DNA of 64,000 nt, taken from positions 1-64,000 of the IMG/VR virus record IMGVR_UViG_3300031552_000004. One strand, given 5' to 3'. Of the stretch, positions 43,568-50,685 are shown one piece after another. The stretch's first letter is position 1. The number at the start of each line of letters is the position of its first letter. The notes under the pieces are model-generated. The model saw only the letters and a list, made by a program, of their open reading frames with translations, had not been told where the DNA came from and made no database searches. Position numbers and translations under genes: made by a program. This stretch comes from a virus.

Positions 43568-43815
43568 TTCGCAAACCGACGGACTACTCCACGGCAAAAA
43601 GCGAAGCCGCCGAATATGCACATTGGCGGGGTGCCATCACGGTCGTGGTCGCACTGGCAGATGGACGATTCGAATGGATGACGTATGCACAATATCTCCA
43701 AGACGACACGATCCATCCATTCCAAGAGGCGTGGTACTCAGAAGCGAATGACGGGGACAACAATGCGCTTTATGAGACGGCGATCATGTGGAGGGAGGAA
43801 CAGAATGATACGTGA
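43564..43815 (+). CDS. Hypothetical protein
   Basis: 83 residues starting MIRKPTDYSTAKSEAAEYAH. ITVVVALADGRFEWMTYAQY resembles short beta-sheet proteins. Overlaps both neighbours. Family unknown. Confidence 0.55.
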   Translation: MIRKPTDYSTAKSEAAEYAHWRGAITVVVALADGRFEWMTYAQYLQDDTIHPFQEAWYSEANDGDNNALYETAIMWREEQNDT

Positions 43816-43978
43816 TAGGCTACAGATGTGGATCTGGCATGCATTTGCGGCGCATTGCAAACAGCGCCACAATGCCGAGTTCGAGGTATGCCGCAACCCA
43901 CGCTGTCGTCGGGCGGCGTTCGTAGAGCGAGTATTGTACCGGTGGCTCTATGAGTGGCTGGATGTGGAGGGACGATGA
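43805..43978 (+). CDS. Small Trp/Cys-rich protein
   Basis: 57 residues, MIRDRLQMWIWHAFAAHCKQ, with CRNPRCRRAAF (C-x4-C) and an amphipathic C-terminal helix. GAGGGAGGAACAG ribosome site. Function unknown. Confidence 0.5.
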   Translation: MIRDRLQMWIWHAFAAHCKQRHNAEFEVCRNPRCRRAAFVERVLYRWLYEWLDVEGR

Positions 43979-44262
43979 TCCGCCACCTGATGAGCACATT
44001 TGAAGCACGGCGTTACCTGGCCCAACAGCACGGCATCACGCGATCATGCAGGCAGATACAGAAATGGCTGAGAACAGGCCGCGTTCTTCCCGTGACGACG
44101 ATACAGGACGGGCGTGGGTTCGTCCGGCTCACCACGGCAGGGCAGATCGACGCCGCAGTCGATGCGGGACTTGTGCCACCCAGGGGCGGAAAGGAACTTC
44201 CCGACCGGCAGGTCATGGTGCATCTCATGGACGAGTTCGGCGGGACGCTCGCGGAAGACTGA
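43975..44262 (+). CDS. MerR/excisionase-like DNA-binding protein
   Basis: 95 residues starting MIRHLMSTFEARRYLAQQHG. ITRSCRQIQKWLRTGRVLPV is a winged HTH with recognition helix as in excisionases, and GRGFVRLTTAGQIDAAV the wing. ATGA overlap. May regulate early genes. Confidence 0.65.
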   Translation: MIRHLMSTFEARRYLAQQHGITRSCRQIQKWLRTGRVLPVTTIQDGRGFVRLTTAGQIDAAVDAGLVPPRGGKELPDRQVMVHLMDEFGGTLAED

Positions 44263-44271
44263 GAGGAGATT

Positions 44272-44286
44272 TTGTATGGCATACAA
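44272..44286. repeat. Palindrome TTGTATGGCATACAA (site 6 of 8)
   Basis: The start codon of the downstream gene (ATG at 44276) lies within the palindrome, and its ribosome site abuts it. A bound protein would directly hide translation-initiation DNA/RNA. Confidence 0.78.
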
Positions 44287-45049
44287 AGAGCATCCACTGA
44301 TTTGTAATCAACAGACCGTACAGGCCATCCTGGCAGGCAGACAGACGCAGGACCGGCGACCTATCAAGCCGCAGCCTGCAGAGTGCCATTGGATCGATGG
44401 CGTGCCAACGCTCAAGTGGAAAAGTGCGATCTATAACCCGCATAAGGGTGACCCCAGAGCGCAGATTCTCGAGTGCTGTCCCTACGCGATCGGCGATCAC
44501 TTGTGGGTCAAAGAGGGCTGGCGCATCGGTGCCTGGGATGACGATTGCCGTATTGCTGTAGATTATCGAGCCGATAACTATGCACGTCAGGAATGGCTCG
44601 ATGTGCCGGACGAGAAAATGTTTGAGCGACTGTGGATCCAATCCTCCGACGACGCAATGGAGGCCGGCCTAATGGAGGGACCAGATGAGCTCTATCACTG
44701 GGAACCAGGCCAAGCTCCGACACGTTGGCGCTCTCCGCTTTTCATGCCTCGCTGGGCATCGCGCATCACGCTAGAAGTGACGGGCATGCGGGTGCAGCAG
44801 GTGCAGGAGATCAGCAATGAAGATGCCCAGGCAGAAGGCATCGACGTACTGGAGCATTGGCATGATGTACGAGAACCAGTATTCGCGGACCCTGAAAGAA
44901 CCATGCTCATCCACCAAGGTCGAATTGGACTGACAGCATACTTCGCCGATCTATGGGATGCCATCTACGCCAAGCGCGGCCTGGGCTGGAACGCAAATCC
45001 ATGGGTCTGGGCAATCACATTCAGGAGACTGGAGGAAAACAATGGCTGA
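44276..45049 (+). CDS. ASCH/PUA-like phage protein
   Basis: 257 residues. HPLICNQQTVQAILAGRQTQ then DRRPIKPQP, AIGDHLWVKEGWRI, RWASRITLEVTGMRVQQVQE and ISNEDAQAEGI are the ordered markers of a common phage/prophage protein family with an ASCH-like fold (often called morphogenetic protein). Probably RNA or modified-base binding; true role unknown. Its first codons overlap a palindromic site. Confidence 0.72.
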   Translation: MAYKEHPLICNQQTVQAILAGRQTQDRRPIKPQPAECHWIDGVPTLKWKSAIYNPHKGDPRAQILECCPYAIGDHLWVKEGWRIGAWDDDCRIAVDYRADNYARQEWLDVPDEKMFERLWIQSSDDAMEAGLMEGPDELYHWEPGQAPTRWRSPLFMPRWASRITLEVTGMRVQQVQEISNEDAQAEGIDVLEHWHDVREPVFADPERTMLIHQGRIGLTAYFADLWDAIYAKRGLGWNANPWVWAITFRRLEENNG

Positions 45050-45590
45050 GGATCCTATCGAGAGCTTGACGCTGGTCAAAGAGGTGCGGAAGTTGCTCGC
45101 CGGACACGGAAGCGGCGGCGTCCCGTTCCGCTACCCGATGGAGTACAAGGAGACGCCCTACCTCAAGTTCGGGCAGCTATATGCCAGCGGTGCATACAAG
45201 GGCGTCCCCCACCCCGGCGTTGACTTCACCGGGCCAGAAGGCTCGATGGTGATGGCTGCGGGCGACGGCGTGGTGACATGGATCCACTATGACGAGACGG
45301 GCTACGGGAACTACGTGGTCGTAGAGCATCAGCTTGTCAGCGGCGGGAAGGCGTGGACGCTGTACGCGCACCTGTATCGCTTCATCGTAATAGTGGGGAA
45401 TGCGGTAAAGGCCGGGACCGTGATCGGCACCCAGGGCCACACCGGGAATGCTGGTGGCGTGGATCACCTTCACTTCGAAGTGAAGCGGACGCCCGAGCTC
45501 AACCAGTACGCCGGGCTGAACTATACCACGCTGTTCGAGCGATTCTACGAGCCATACACGTTCATCGACACGGCGAGATTCATAAGATGA
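45042..45590 (+). CDS. M23-family peptidase (endolysin candidate)
   Basis: 182 residues from ATG at 45042. VPHPGVDFTGPEGSMVMAAG carries the first zinc ligand region (H-x3-D), TLYAHLYRF and DHLHFEVKR the H-x-H motif of LytM/M23 metallopeptidases. No signal peptide. It would cut peptidoglycan cross-bridges. It lies in the early region rather than beside tail genes, so could be the lysin or a DNA-entry helper. Confidence 0.85.
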   Translation: MAEDPIESLTLVKEVRKLLAGHGSGGVPFRYPMEYKETPYLKFGQLYASGAYKGVPHPGVDFTGPEGSMVMAAGDGVVTWIHYDETGYGNYVVVEHQLVSGGKAWTLYAHLYRFIVIVGNAVKAGTVIGTQGHTGNAGGVDHLHFEVKRTPELNQYAGLNYTTLFERFYEPYTFIDTARFIR

Positions 45591-45778
45591 AACCTCAACC
45601 CGTCGCCTATCTACACGTCCGTCGTCTCGACACACGAGAAATCGTGCATAGCGTACCGCTTCAACGATCCGACTTGCGCCACGTAGAGCGCGTGATGATG
45701 GGTATGCTGATCAACATGAACACGGACGAGTATTTCATAGACGACAGTGAAGTTGACGCTGTTCGAAAGGAAGGGTGA
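45587..45778 (+). CDS. Hypothetical protein
   Basis: 63 residues, MKPQPVAYLHVRRLDTREIV, ATGA overlap. VERVMMGMLINMNTDEYFID suggests a small alpha/beta fold. Unknown. Confidence 0.52.
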   Translation: MKPQPVAYLHVRRLDTREIVHSVPLQRSDLRHVERVMMGMLINMNTDEYFIDDSEVDAVRKEG

Positions 45779-45779
45779 A

Positions 45780-45932
45780 ATGAAAACACCACTAGAAGCA
45801 GCCGCGTATCTCCGCTTGCGCCTGATAGCGAAACGGTTCAACGCTGCGGCGCTCTCGTTCGCTGCGGCGTGCGGCAAGGCAGCAAAACAGTTTGAGCGGT
45901 TCGCCAAAGTCACTGATCGGGAGGATGAATGA
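45780..45932 (+). CDS. Small Ala-rich helical protein
   Basis: 50 residues, MKTPLEAAAYLRLRLIAKRF, AAGGAAGGGTGAA site directly upstream. One long amphipathic helix. Overlaps the next start. Unknown. Confidence 0.5.
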   Translation: MKTPLEAAAYLRLRLIAKRFNAAALSFAAACGKAAKQFERFAKVTDREDE

Positions 45933-46159
45933 TGGCAAACAAGCACCGTTTTGGGGAGCGGACATGTGCGTTCTGTAACCGCGTGATTGCGCTGGGCAGC
46001 CGTGGGCGCTTCCATAGCCACGTGATGGAGCTGGGCGGCAATGGCAAGCGCTGTCCCGGTGGCGGGTTGCGCCCCAGTGAGGCCACGATGAGGGCGCGGC
46101 GTGCAAGGGGTCGACCATATGGCAGGCCAATGCCAGAGGCCGCCCGAGAGGAGGAGTGA
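45929..46159 (+). CDS. Small zinc-binding protein
   Basis: 76 residues. TCAFCNRVIALGSRGRFHSH then GKRCPGG give a C-x2-C...H...C zinc site. Basic C-terminus (RRARGRPYGRP). ATGA overlap. Nucleic-acid binding is plausible. Confidence 0.55.
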   Translation: MMANKHRFGERTCAFCNRVIALGSRGRFHSHVMELGGNGKRCPGGGLRPSEATMRARRARGRPYGRPMPEAAREEE

Positions 46160-46401
46160 TGTTCTGGCTCAACTTCGAGCGATGGACCAGTATGGCTGGC
46201 AAGTTGTTTGTCAGGACCCGTTGTTATTGGCGGGGATATAGGTGGACACCACTGATCTGGGTCCGTCCGCGTTGGACGGAAGCGATCCGCGAGGGTCGTG
46301 CCCAGATGTTCGATGCCGGAACGGGACTGTGGCATAGATCCCAGGATCTACAGCCGCCCGAGAGGAGGGGTGATGAAGCCAGGGGAGCGCATATCCTATG
46401 A
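46159..46401 (+). CDS. Trp/Arg-rich hypothetical protein
   Basis: 80 residues, MFWLNFERWTSMAGKLFVRT; ATG follows GAGGAGTG and overlaps upstream stop. Highly basic and aromatic. Function unknown; overlaps the next gene. Confidence 0.48.
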   Translation: MFWLNFERWTSMAGKLFVRTRCYWRGYRWTPLIWVRPRWTEAIREGRAQMFDAGTGLWHRSQDLQPPERRGDEARGAHIL

Positions 46402-46567
46402 GCAGCTAGAGGGCTGTTTGGGCGAGCTCATCCATACCGCCTTTCGCAAGGGCACTGATGCCCCACAGTCAGACGAAATCTGGCATCTGATTCGGGAGAT
46501 GCGTGGTGTGAGTTGGAACCAGATCATCAGGTGGATCGTGTGGGCGCTGCCCGGCGAGGAGGAATGA
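46373..46567 (+). CDS. Hypothetical protein
   Basis: 64 residues, MKPGERISYEQLEGCLGELI then WNQIIRWIVWALPGEEE. GAGAGGAGGGGTG ribosome site. Helical. Unknown. Confidence 0.5.
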   Translation: MKPGERISYEQLEGCLGELIHTAFRKGTDAPQSDEIWHLIREMRGVSWNQIIRWIVWALPGEEE

Positions 46568-46746
46568 TGGACAAAATCTATCTACAGGGCATGCTTCTCA
46601 TCATGAGGATCCTGCTGCACATCGTTGAACTGATGGCACAGGGACCACAAGACTATGCGGTATCTGTTGCACCAATGAAGAAGGCTGTGGACGCTTGGGC
46701 TTCGAATTCAGCAGCAGCATTGTCCGCTCTCTCTGAGGAAGATTAA
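46567..46746 (+). CDS. Small helical protein
   Basis: 59 residues, MDKIYLQGMLLIMRILLHIV. The second of two adjacent ATGs has better spacing to GAGGAGG. N-terminal hydrophobic helix may be membrane-associated. Unknown. Confidence 0.48.
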   Translation: MDKIYLQGMLLIMRILLHIVELMAQGPQDYAVSVAPMKKAVDAWASNSAAALSALSEED

Positions 46747-46982
46747 TGCCCCGCCATCCAGTCACCGAGCGTCAGTTTCACCAGGGCGAGCGTCACAGCT
46801 ACGTCCTGGCGGACGAGGACTTGGAATGCTTCTGGTGCTATCTACCCGATTGCACCGATTCCGAGGACACACCGGGTTGCCCGATTGCCATTCGCAAGCT
46901 GGCAGAGGCGATCGCTGAACGTGCTGTGGCGAGAGCAGTAGCAGCGGTAAGAAAGGAGATGAGACATGGATGGGGTGATTGA
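46746..46982 (+). CDS. Small Cys-rich protein
   Basis: 78 residues. LECFWCYLPDCTDSEDTPGC gives four closely spaced Cys (C-x2-C, C-x8-C), a likely metal site, followed by an Ala/Arg helix (AIAERAVARAVAAVRKEM). TAATG overlap with upstream gene. Confidence 0.52.
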   Translation: MPRHPVTERQFHQGERHSYVLADEDLECFWCYLPDCTDSEDTPGCPIAIRKLAEAIAERAVARAVAAVRKEMRHGWGD

Positions 46983-47298
46983 ACAGCGCATTGAGGATCT
47001 CATTCAAGTAGCGACTTCGTGCGGCTATTGGGAGGGCCAGCGCAAGGATGGTAGCACACAGCATCTAGAAGCGCTTGAGCGCAGAGGTTGGCTAACAAAA
47101 CTTGTATGGCAGGCCATTGATCATCGCATCGCCGAAGCCGTCGCCGCCGAGCGGAAGGCATGCGCGACTCTTGAACCAGAACCGTTGCGCATTGGCGGCA
47201 CTGATGCGGAACCCGAATATGGTACATACGATGAGGTGTTTCTCTTGGGCTGGGAGGCTTATCGCTCCGCCATCCGCGCCAGAGGAGACAGGGAATGA
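46966..47298 (+). CDS. Hypothetical protein
   Basis: 110 residues, MDGVIEQRIEDLIQVATSCG, helical with an acidic middle. Overlaps both neighbours. Unknown. Confidence 0.52.
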   Translation: MDGVIEQRIEDLIQVATSCGYWEGQRKDGSTQHLEALERRGWLTKLVWQAIDHRIAEAVAAERKACATLEPEPLRIGGTDAEPEYGTYDEVFLLGWEAYRSAIRARGDRE

Positions 47299-48494
47299 GC
47301 AATCACAGGGGACTTGACGACTACTACATTCAATTCGAGCGCACCAGGGACAGGGCGGGCAGGAAGGCGGTGGCGATCCTGCTGACAGGGGGCGCATTGC
47401 TGACCGCGATCATCGCTACCGTGCTGCTGTGCGCGCGCGCCTTGGCGCAGGACGGGTACGAGCCCGGCGTCATCGCCGTGCGCAGCGACGCCGGACGCTG
47501 GGAGTTACTGCGCGTCGCACCGGGAACGGAGGAGGCGCACCTCGTCGCGTTGGCATCGGCTGGGCGCGAGACGACCAGGCTGGCTATCGCTTACCCGTTT
47601 GATTCTCCGATCTTCCTTCCGGCGATAGTCAGAGATTGGGATGGTCAGCCACCGCCGCGTTTGTTGCCGAGCGATCCTGAGTACAGTAGGCAATGGGCGA
47701 TACACACGGAATACGTCAATGTTCCGTTACAGCCAGCCGAGCCGCCGGGAGCGATCATTGCCGACCTGGACACCGGGCTGCAATCGATGATCGATCCTCC
47801 CGCACATATCGTAGGAACCTATAACGCCATGACCGGCGGGGATAACGTTTCCACGTCGTTGCCCCACGGGACGCACGTTGTTTCCATCCTCGCGGCCCCG
47901 CACAATGACATTGCCACCGCAGGCGTCTGTCCGCAATGCGGCATTCTGGCGGTCAAGGTTTGTCGTGACGAGGAAGCAGGAGCCTGTTACGAAACGGACA
48001 TCGTGGCAGGCTTGGAATGGTCCGTCCAGAACGGTGCTCAGATAGCCCTATTGGAGATGGGCACACAGTCGCCCATGCCCTATCTGGCGCAGGCCATTGG
48101 GGATGCGCTGGATGCAGGCGTCGTGGTCGTTGTACCTCGCGGTAATGCAGGCAATACCTTACCACAGTATCCGGCGTGCGTCGAGAACGTGCTGGCGATA
48201 AGTGCGCTACATCCCAACTACGAGCTTGTGAGTGGCGGGTCGTGGTCGAGCAGTTGGGGCGGGGACACGATGGCCTTCGCCGCACCGGGGGTGAATGTCC
48301 TGACGGAGAAGGGCTACTTCAACGGGACATCTGCTGCGGCCCCACACGTTGCCGGCGCGTTCGGGGTGGTGCTGAGCGAGCACCCCGGATGGACGGGCCA
48401 GGATGCCTACGACTGGCTCGTGGTGCACGCGCTCGACCTGGGCGAATCGGGATGGGATGATCGCTACGGCTGGGGAATGGTTCTACTTCCATGA
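47295..48494 (+). CDS. Secreted subtilase (S8 family peptidase)
   Basis: 399 residues. Membrane/signal helix at 25-50 (VAILLTGGALLTAIIATVLL). Catalytic triad: Asp159 (IIADLDTGL), His191 (LPHGTHVVSI), Ser346 (FNGTSAAAPHVAG), with oxyanion Asn284 (PRGNAG). All positions intact. CPQC and two more Cys may form disulfides. ATGA overlap. Exported serine proteases are unusual in phage early regions; it could act on host surface proteins. Confidence 0.85.
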   Translation: MSNHRGLDDYYIQFERTRDRAGRKAVAILLTGGALLTAIIATVLLCARALAQDGYEPGVIAVRSDAGRWELLRVAPGTEEAHLVALASAGRETTRLAIAYPFDSPIFLPAIVRDWDGQPPPRLLPSDPEYSRQWAIHTEYVNVPLQPAEPPGAIIADLDTGLQSMIDPPAHIVGTYNAMTGGDNVSTSLPHGTHVVSILAAPHNDIATAGVCPQCGILAVKVCRDEEAGACYETDIVAGLEWSVQNGAQIALLEMGTQSPMPYLAQAIGDALDAGVVVVVPRGNAGNTLPQYPACVENVLAISALHPNYELVSGGSWSSSWGGDTMAFAAPGVNVLTEKGYFNGTSAAAPHVAGAFGVVLSEHPGWTGQDAYDWLVVHALDLGESGWDDRYGWGMVLLP

Positions 48495-48506
48495 AAGGGG
48501 AGAAAG

Positions 48507-48608
48507 ATGGATAGGGAAACCGAGTCTACGATGGCGCTGGTGGTGTTCCTGATTTTCGTCTTGCTGATCATACTGATCACCGGCTTCATTCTGGTGGCAG
48601 TGCGATAA
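48507..48608 (+). CDS. 33-residue membrane peptide
   Basis: MDRETESTMALVVFLIFVLL continues as one hydrophobic helix. AAAGGGGAGAAAG ribosome site 12 bases after the subtilase stop. Possible holin-like or subtilase partner; no family. Confidence 0.45.
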   Translation: MDRETESTMALVVFLIFVLLIILITGFILVAVR

Positions 48609-48646
48609 CATGAAAGGCAATGGAGCAGGCAGACGTGGACGGGGGA

Positions 48647-48675
48647 TTGACAACCGATGCCATCCATGATACAAT
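48647..48675 (+). promoter_or_regulatory. Rightward promoter P3 (TIGR-Tas cassette)
   Basis: TTGACA, 17 bases, TACAAT in the conserved context GATACAATGTA. Predicted start near 48682, at the first base of a structured leader. It would transcribe leader, 184-residue gene, array 1, Tas-like gene and array 2. Confidence 0.8.
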
Positions 48676-48682
48676 GTAAGTG

Positions 48683-48815
48683 CTAGTCCGCCGAGCTAGA
48701 GTCAGAGTTTTTTGTCACAAGATCGCACTTGTGGGCGAAGGCCCGCATTCGGATGACGCTCTGACTCTCCTGGCGGACTAGTCTAGAGATACCGAATGCG
48801 GGCCTTTGTTTTTCC
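48683..48815 (+). ncRNA. Structured leader RNA 1 with terminator
   Basis: Stem 1: CTAGTCCGCC (48683-48692) with GGCGGACTAG (48772-48781). Stem 2: AGAGTCAGAG (48698-48707) with CTCTGACTCT (48759-48768). Inner hairpin CACAAG/CTTGTG (48716-48733). In competition, AAGGCCCGCATTCGG (48738-48752) is exactly complementary to 48792-48806, which is followed by TTGTTTTTC, forming a long-range terminator. So the RNA can hold stems 1-2 or the terminator, or both as a pseudoknot. A ribosome site and ATG follow. Confidence 0.8.
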
Positions 48816-48833
48816 TATCGAAAGGAGAATTAC

Positions 48834-49388
48834 ATGGATCCAGTAAAGATCGTGATCGACGTGACGGATTGGGCCGAGGAAGCACTACACGCCGAGGCCG
48901 TACCAGAAACGAGGGACGACGTAGGTAGCATGGCTTTACGGAAAGGCATAGGCGCCAGGAAAGCCGCACAGCGTGCGCTTGCATTGCGAGCGGCGAATCA
49001 CTCGCCACAGGACGTGATGCCATCCGACAAGGATGTGTTGTCAGATGGAGGGCTACTCGTCGTCACATCCATAATCCGCAACAGAAAGGAGCAGATCGAG
49101 CGCAACGGGCGTATCATGGAAATGAGGGCCTACACTGCTGTCGTCCAAGACGAGGATGAACAGCCGATGTTGCCAGGAGACGATGACGTGCTCCTACCCG
49201 AACACGAGTATGTCGCGGCAGGGACGCCCGAGTCGGTAGAGAACGCCAAGCGGCTGCTGATGCAGTATGTGCCCGGCCACATCCGCAACAGGTGCGCCGA
49301 AATATGGGCCGGCGGTGGTGACGCGCGTGCTGCATGGGAGGAAGTGCGTGCGGTGTGTGATGCAATCGTAGACGAGATCGCCGGATAG
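48834..49388 (+). CDS. Hypothetical protein upstream of TIGR-like array
   Basis: 184 residues, MDPVKIVIDVTDWAEEALHA. The middle is basic (RKGIGARKAAQRALALRAAN), followed by LLVVTSIIRNRKEQIERN and a helical end (HIRNRCAEIWAGGGDARAAW). AAAGGAGAATTAC ribosome site just after the leader terminator. Its TAG stop lies in the first partial repeat of array 1. I recognise no family. Being between promoter P3 and array 1, it may be an accessory of the system. Confidence 0.62.
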   Translation: MDPVKIVIDVTDWAEEALHAEAVPETRDDVGSMALRKGIGARKAAQRALALRAANHSPQDVMPSDKDVLSDGGLLVVTSIIRNRKEQIERNGRIMEMRAYTAVVQDEDEQPMLPGDDDVLLPEHEYVAAGTPESVENAKRLLMQYVPGHIRNRCAEIWAGGGDARAAWEEVRAVCDAIVDEIAG

Positions 49389-49679
49389 CCACCAAGGCGG
49401 TGAAACCCAGCGGCGAAGTGCGAGCCAGGTATGCGGTGAAACCCAAGCGCCGCGTGCGAGCCATGGCCGGTGTTCAACCCAACGGAAAAGTGCGAGCCAT
49501 GTATGTTGTGAAACCCATGCTCCAAGTGCGAGCCAGCGTCGTCATGAAACCCATCTTCCAGGTGCGAGCCAGAGGCGCGGTGAAACCCAATAAGATCGTG
49601 CGAGCCAGAGGCGCGGTGAAACCCAATGAGATCATGCGAGCCACACGGCATGTGAAACCCAAGGAATGGATGCAAAAGG
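49382..49679 (+). repeat. TIGR-like array 1 (36-nt period, dual repeats)
   Basis: Alternating 10-nt repeats: A, RTGAAACCCA, begins at 49400, 49436, 49472, 49508, 49544, 49580, 49616, 49652; B, RTGCGAGCCA, at 49418, 49454, 49490, 49526, 49562, 49598, 49634, plus a degenerate last copy at 49670 and a partial first copy (ATAGCCA) at 49385. Spacing is exactly 18 nt throughout. Spacers (8 nt) after A: gcggcgaa, agcgccgc, acggaaaa, tgctccaa, tcttccag, ataagatc, atgagatc, aggaatgg; after B: ccaaggcg (partial B), ggtatgcg, tggccggt, tgtatgtt, gcgtcgtc, gaggcgcg, gaggcgcg, cacggcat. Reading frames through it are by-products of the 36-nt period. Confidence 0.9.
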
Positions 49680-49688
49680 AGCAATGAA

Positions 49689-50489
49689 ATGACAGACCAA
49701 CGACCGGATCCCAAGCCACGGAAACTGGCACGACTGTGGCAGTCCTACCTATGGTGGGACGAACTGAATCAACTCTGGCAGAAACACGACAAGCGCCGCC
49801 AGTCTGCCGAGGCCGGCAAGTCGAACTATGACGCCCAGTTCGAGCAGGACATGATCGAGCTCACCCACCTGGAAGAGTTCATGGAAATCGCTCGCAAGGA
49901 CATGGTGAAATACGGCACGACCGCCGGCCCGATCTGGGACTGGGTGACATCCGTCAAGGGCTGCGGTGCGGGCGGAGACGCTGCCAAGCTGCTGGCGCAG
50001 ATCGACGACATCACCAAGTTCGACACCATCTCCAAGTTGTGGCGGTTCGCAGGCTGGGCGGTGATAGACGGTGAGATCGACAAGCCGCGACGGGGCGAGA
50101 AACTGTCCTACAATCGCACGCTCAAGTCGATCTGCTGGCGCATCGCAGACCAGTTCGTGAGACAACGCACGCCCGTCTATCGCGACGAGTACGATCGCTA
50201 TCGGGAAGAGGACCGCCGCAACCATCCAAACGTCATCTGCCAGAAGTGCGGCACCCTGTTCGATCCAGAGATCAAGCGTTGCCCAGGCTGCAAGGCCAAG
50301 AACACGAGCTACAATCTGCTGTACTGCAATGCACACATGGACGCCAGGGCCAGGCGCAAGATCGCCAAGCTGTTTCTGGCACATCTGTGGCTGAAATGGA
50401 GGGAACTGGAAGGCTTGCCGACGAGCGATCCCTATGTGGAGGCGATACTGGGCCACACGCACATTGTCCCGGTGCCAGAGTTTTCATAG
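49689..50489 (+). CDS. Tas-like protein: IS110 C-terminal/Nop-like domain, zinc ribbon
   Basis: 266 residues. Residues 10-85 are helical/coiled-coil (LTHLEEFMEIARKDMVKYG). Residues 86-165 match the C-terminal domain of IS110-type transposases (Transposase_20), which is related to Nop domains: VKGCGAGGDAAKLLAQIDD, then TKFDTISKLWRFAGW, then LSYNRTLKSICWRIADQFVR. A zinc ribbon (C184, C187, C198, C201) is inserted, then the family's last helices return (IAKLFLAHLWLKWRELEG). No DEDD/RuvC or HNH nuclease is present. Flanked by the two arrays; its stop TAG begins array 2. Known Tas proteins are Nop-domain RNA-binding proteins that use TIGR guide RNAs; a nuclease-less form would bind rather than cut DNA. 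Confidence 0.85.
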   Translation: MTDQRPDPKPRKLARLWQSYLWWDELNQLWQKHDKRRQSAEAGKSNYDAQFEQDMIELTHLEEFMEIARKDMVKYGTTAGPIWDWVTSVKGCGAGGDAAKLLAQIDDITKFDTISKLWRFAGWAVIDGEIDKPRRGEKLSYNRTLKSICWRIADQFVRQRTPVYRDEYDRYREEDRRNHPNVICQKCGTLFDPEIKRCPGCKAKNTSYNLLYCNAHMDARARRKIAKLFLAHLWLKWRELEGLPTSDPYVEAILGHTHIVPVPEFS

Positions 50490-50636
50490 CCAGTGACGTT
50501 GTGAAACCCAGCGTCCAGATGCGAGCCAGCACGTTCGTGAAACCCATGTCCTACGTGCGAGCCAAGGCCCAAGTGAAACCCAGCTGCGAGGTGCGAGCCA
50601 AGGCGGATGTGAAACCCATTCATCGCGTGCGCATCC
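50483..50636 (+). repeat. TIGR-like array 2
   Basis: Same repeats and period as array 1. A repeats at 50501, 50537, 50573, 50609; B repeats at 50519, 50555, 50591, degenerate last copy at 50627, partial first copy (CATAGCCA) at 50485 containing the tas stop. Spacers after A: gcgtccag, tgtcctac, gctgcgag, ttcatcgc; after B: gtgacgtt (partial B), gcacgttc, aggcccaa, aggcggat. No spacer is shared with array 1. Confidence 0.88.
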
Positions 50637-50653
50637 CAAGGCAAGACTCGTTA

Positions 50654-50682
50654 TTGACAACCATCACGATTCGTGATACAAT
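50654..50682 (+). promoter_or_regulatory. Rightward promoter P4
   Basis: TTGACA, 17 bases, TACAAT, in GTGATACAATGTA context, immediately after array 2. Predicted start near 50689, opening leader RNA 2. Confidence 0.8.
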
Positions 50683-50685
50683 GTA

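Noticed and set aside
49400-49714. Open frames across array 1 (plus strand with VKP-VRA repeats; minus strand with GSH-GFH repeats)
   Set aside because: A 36-nt period is 12 codons, so any stop-free unit gives long repeat ORFs in several frames. Spacers vary at all codon positions, unlike a coding repeat.
49689-50489. IS110-family insertion sequence
   Set aside because: Only the C-terminal domain is present, the DEDD nuclease is absent and no element ends or target duplications are seen; the flanks are guide-like arrays.
49382-50636. CRISPR array
   Set aside because: Repeats are 10 nt in two alternating types and spacers 8 nt; no Cas genes. The pattern fits TIGR rather than CRISPR.
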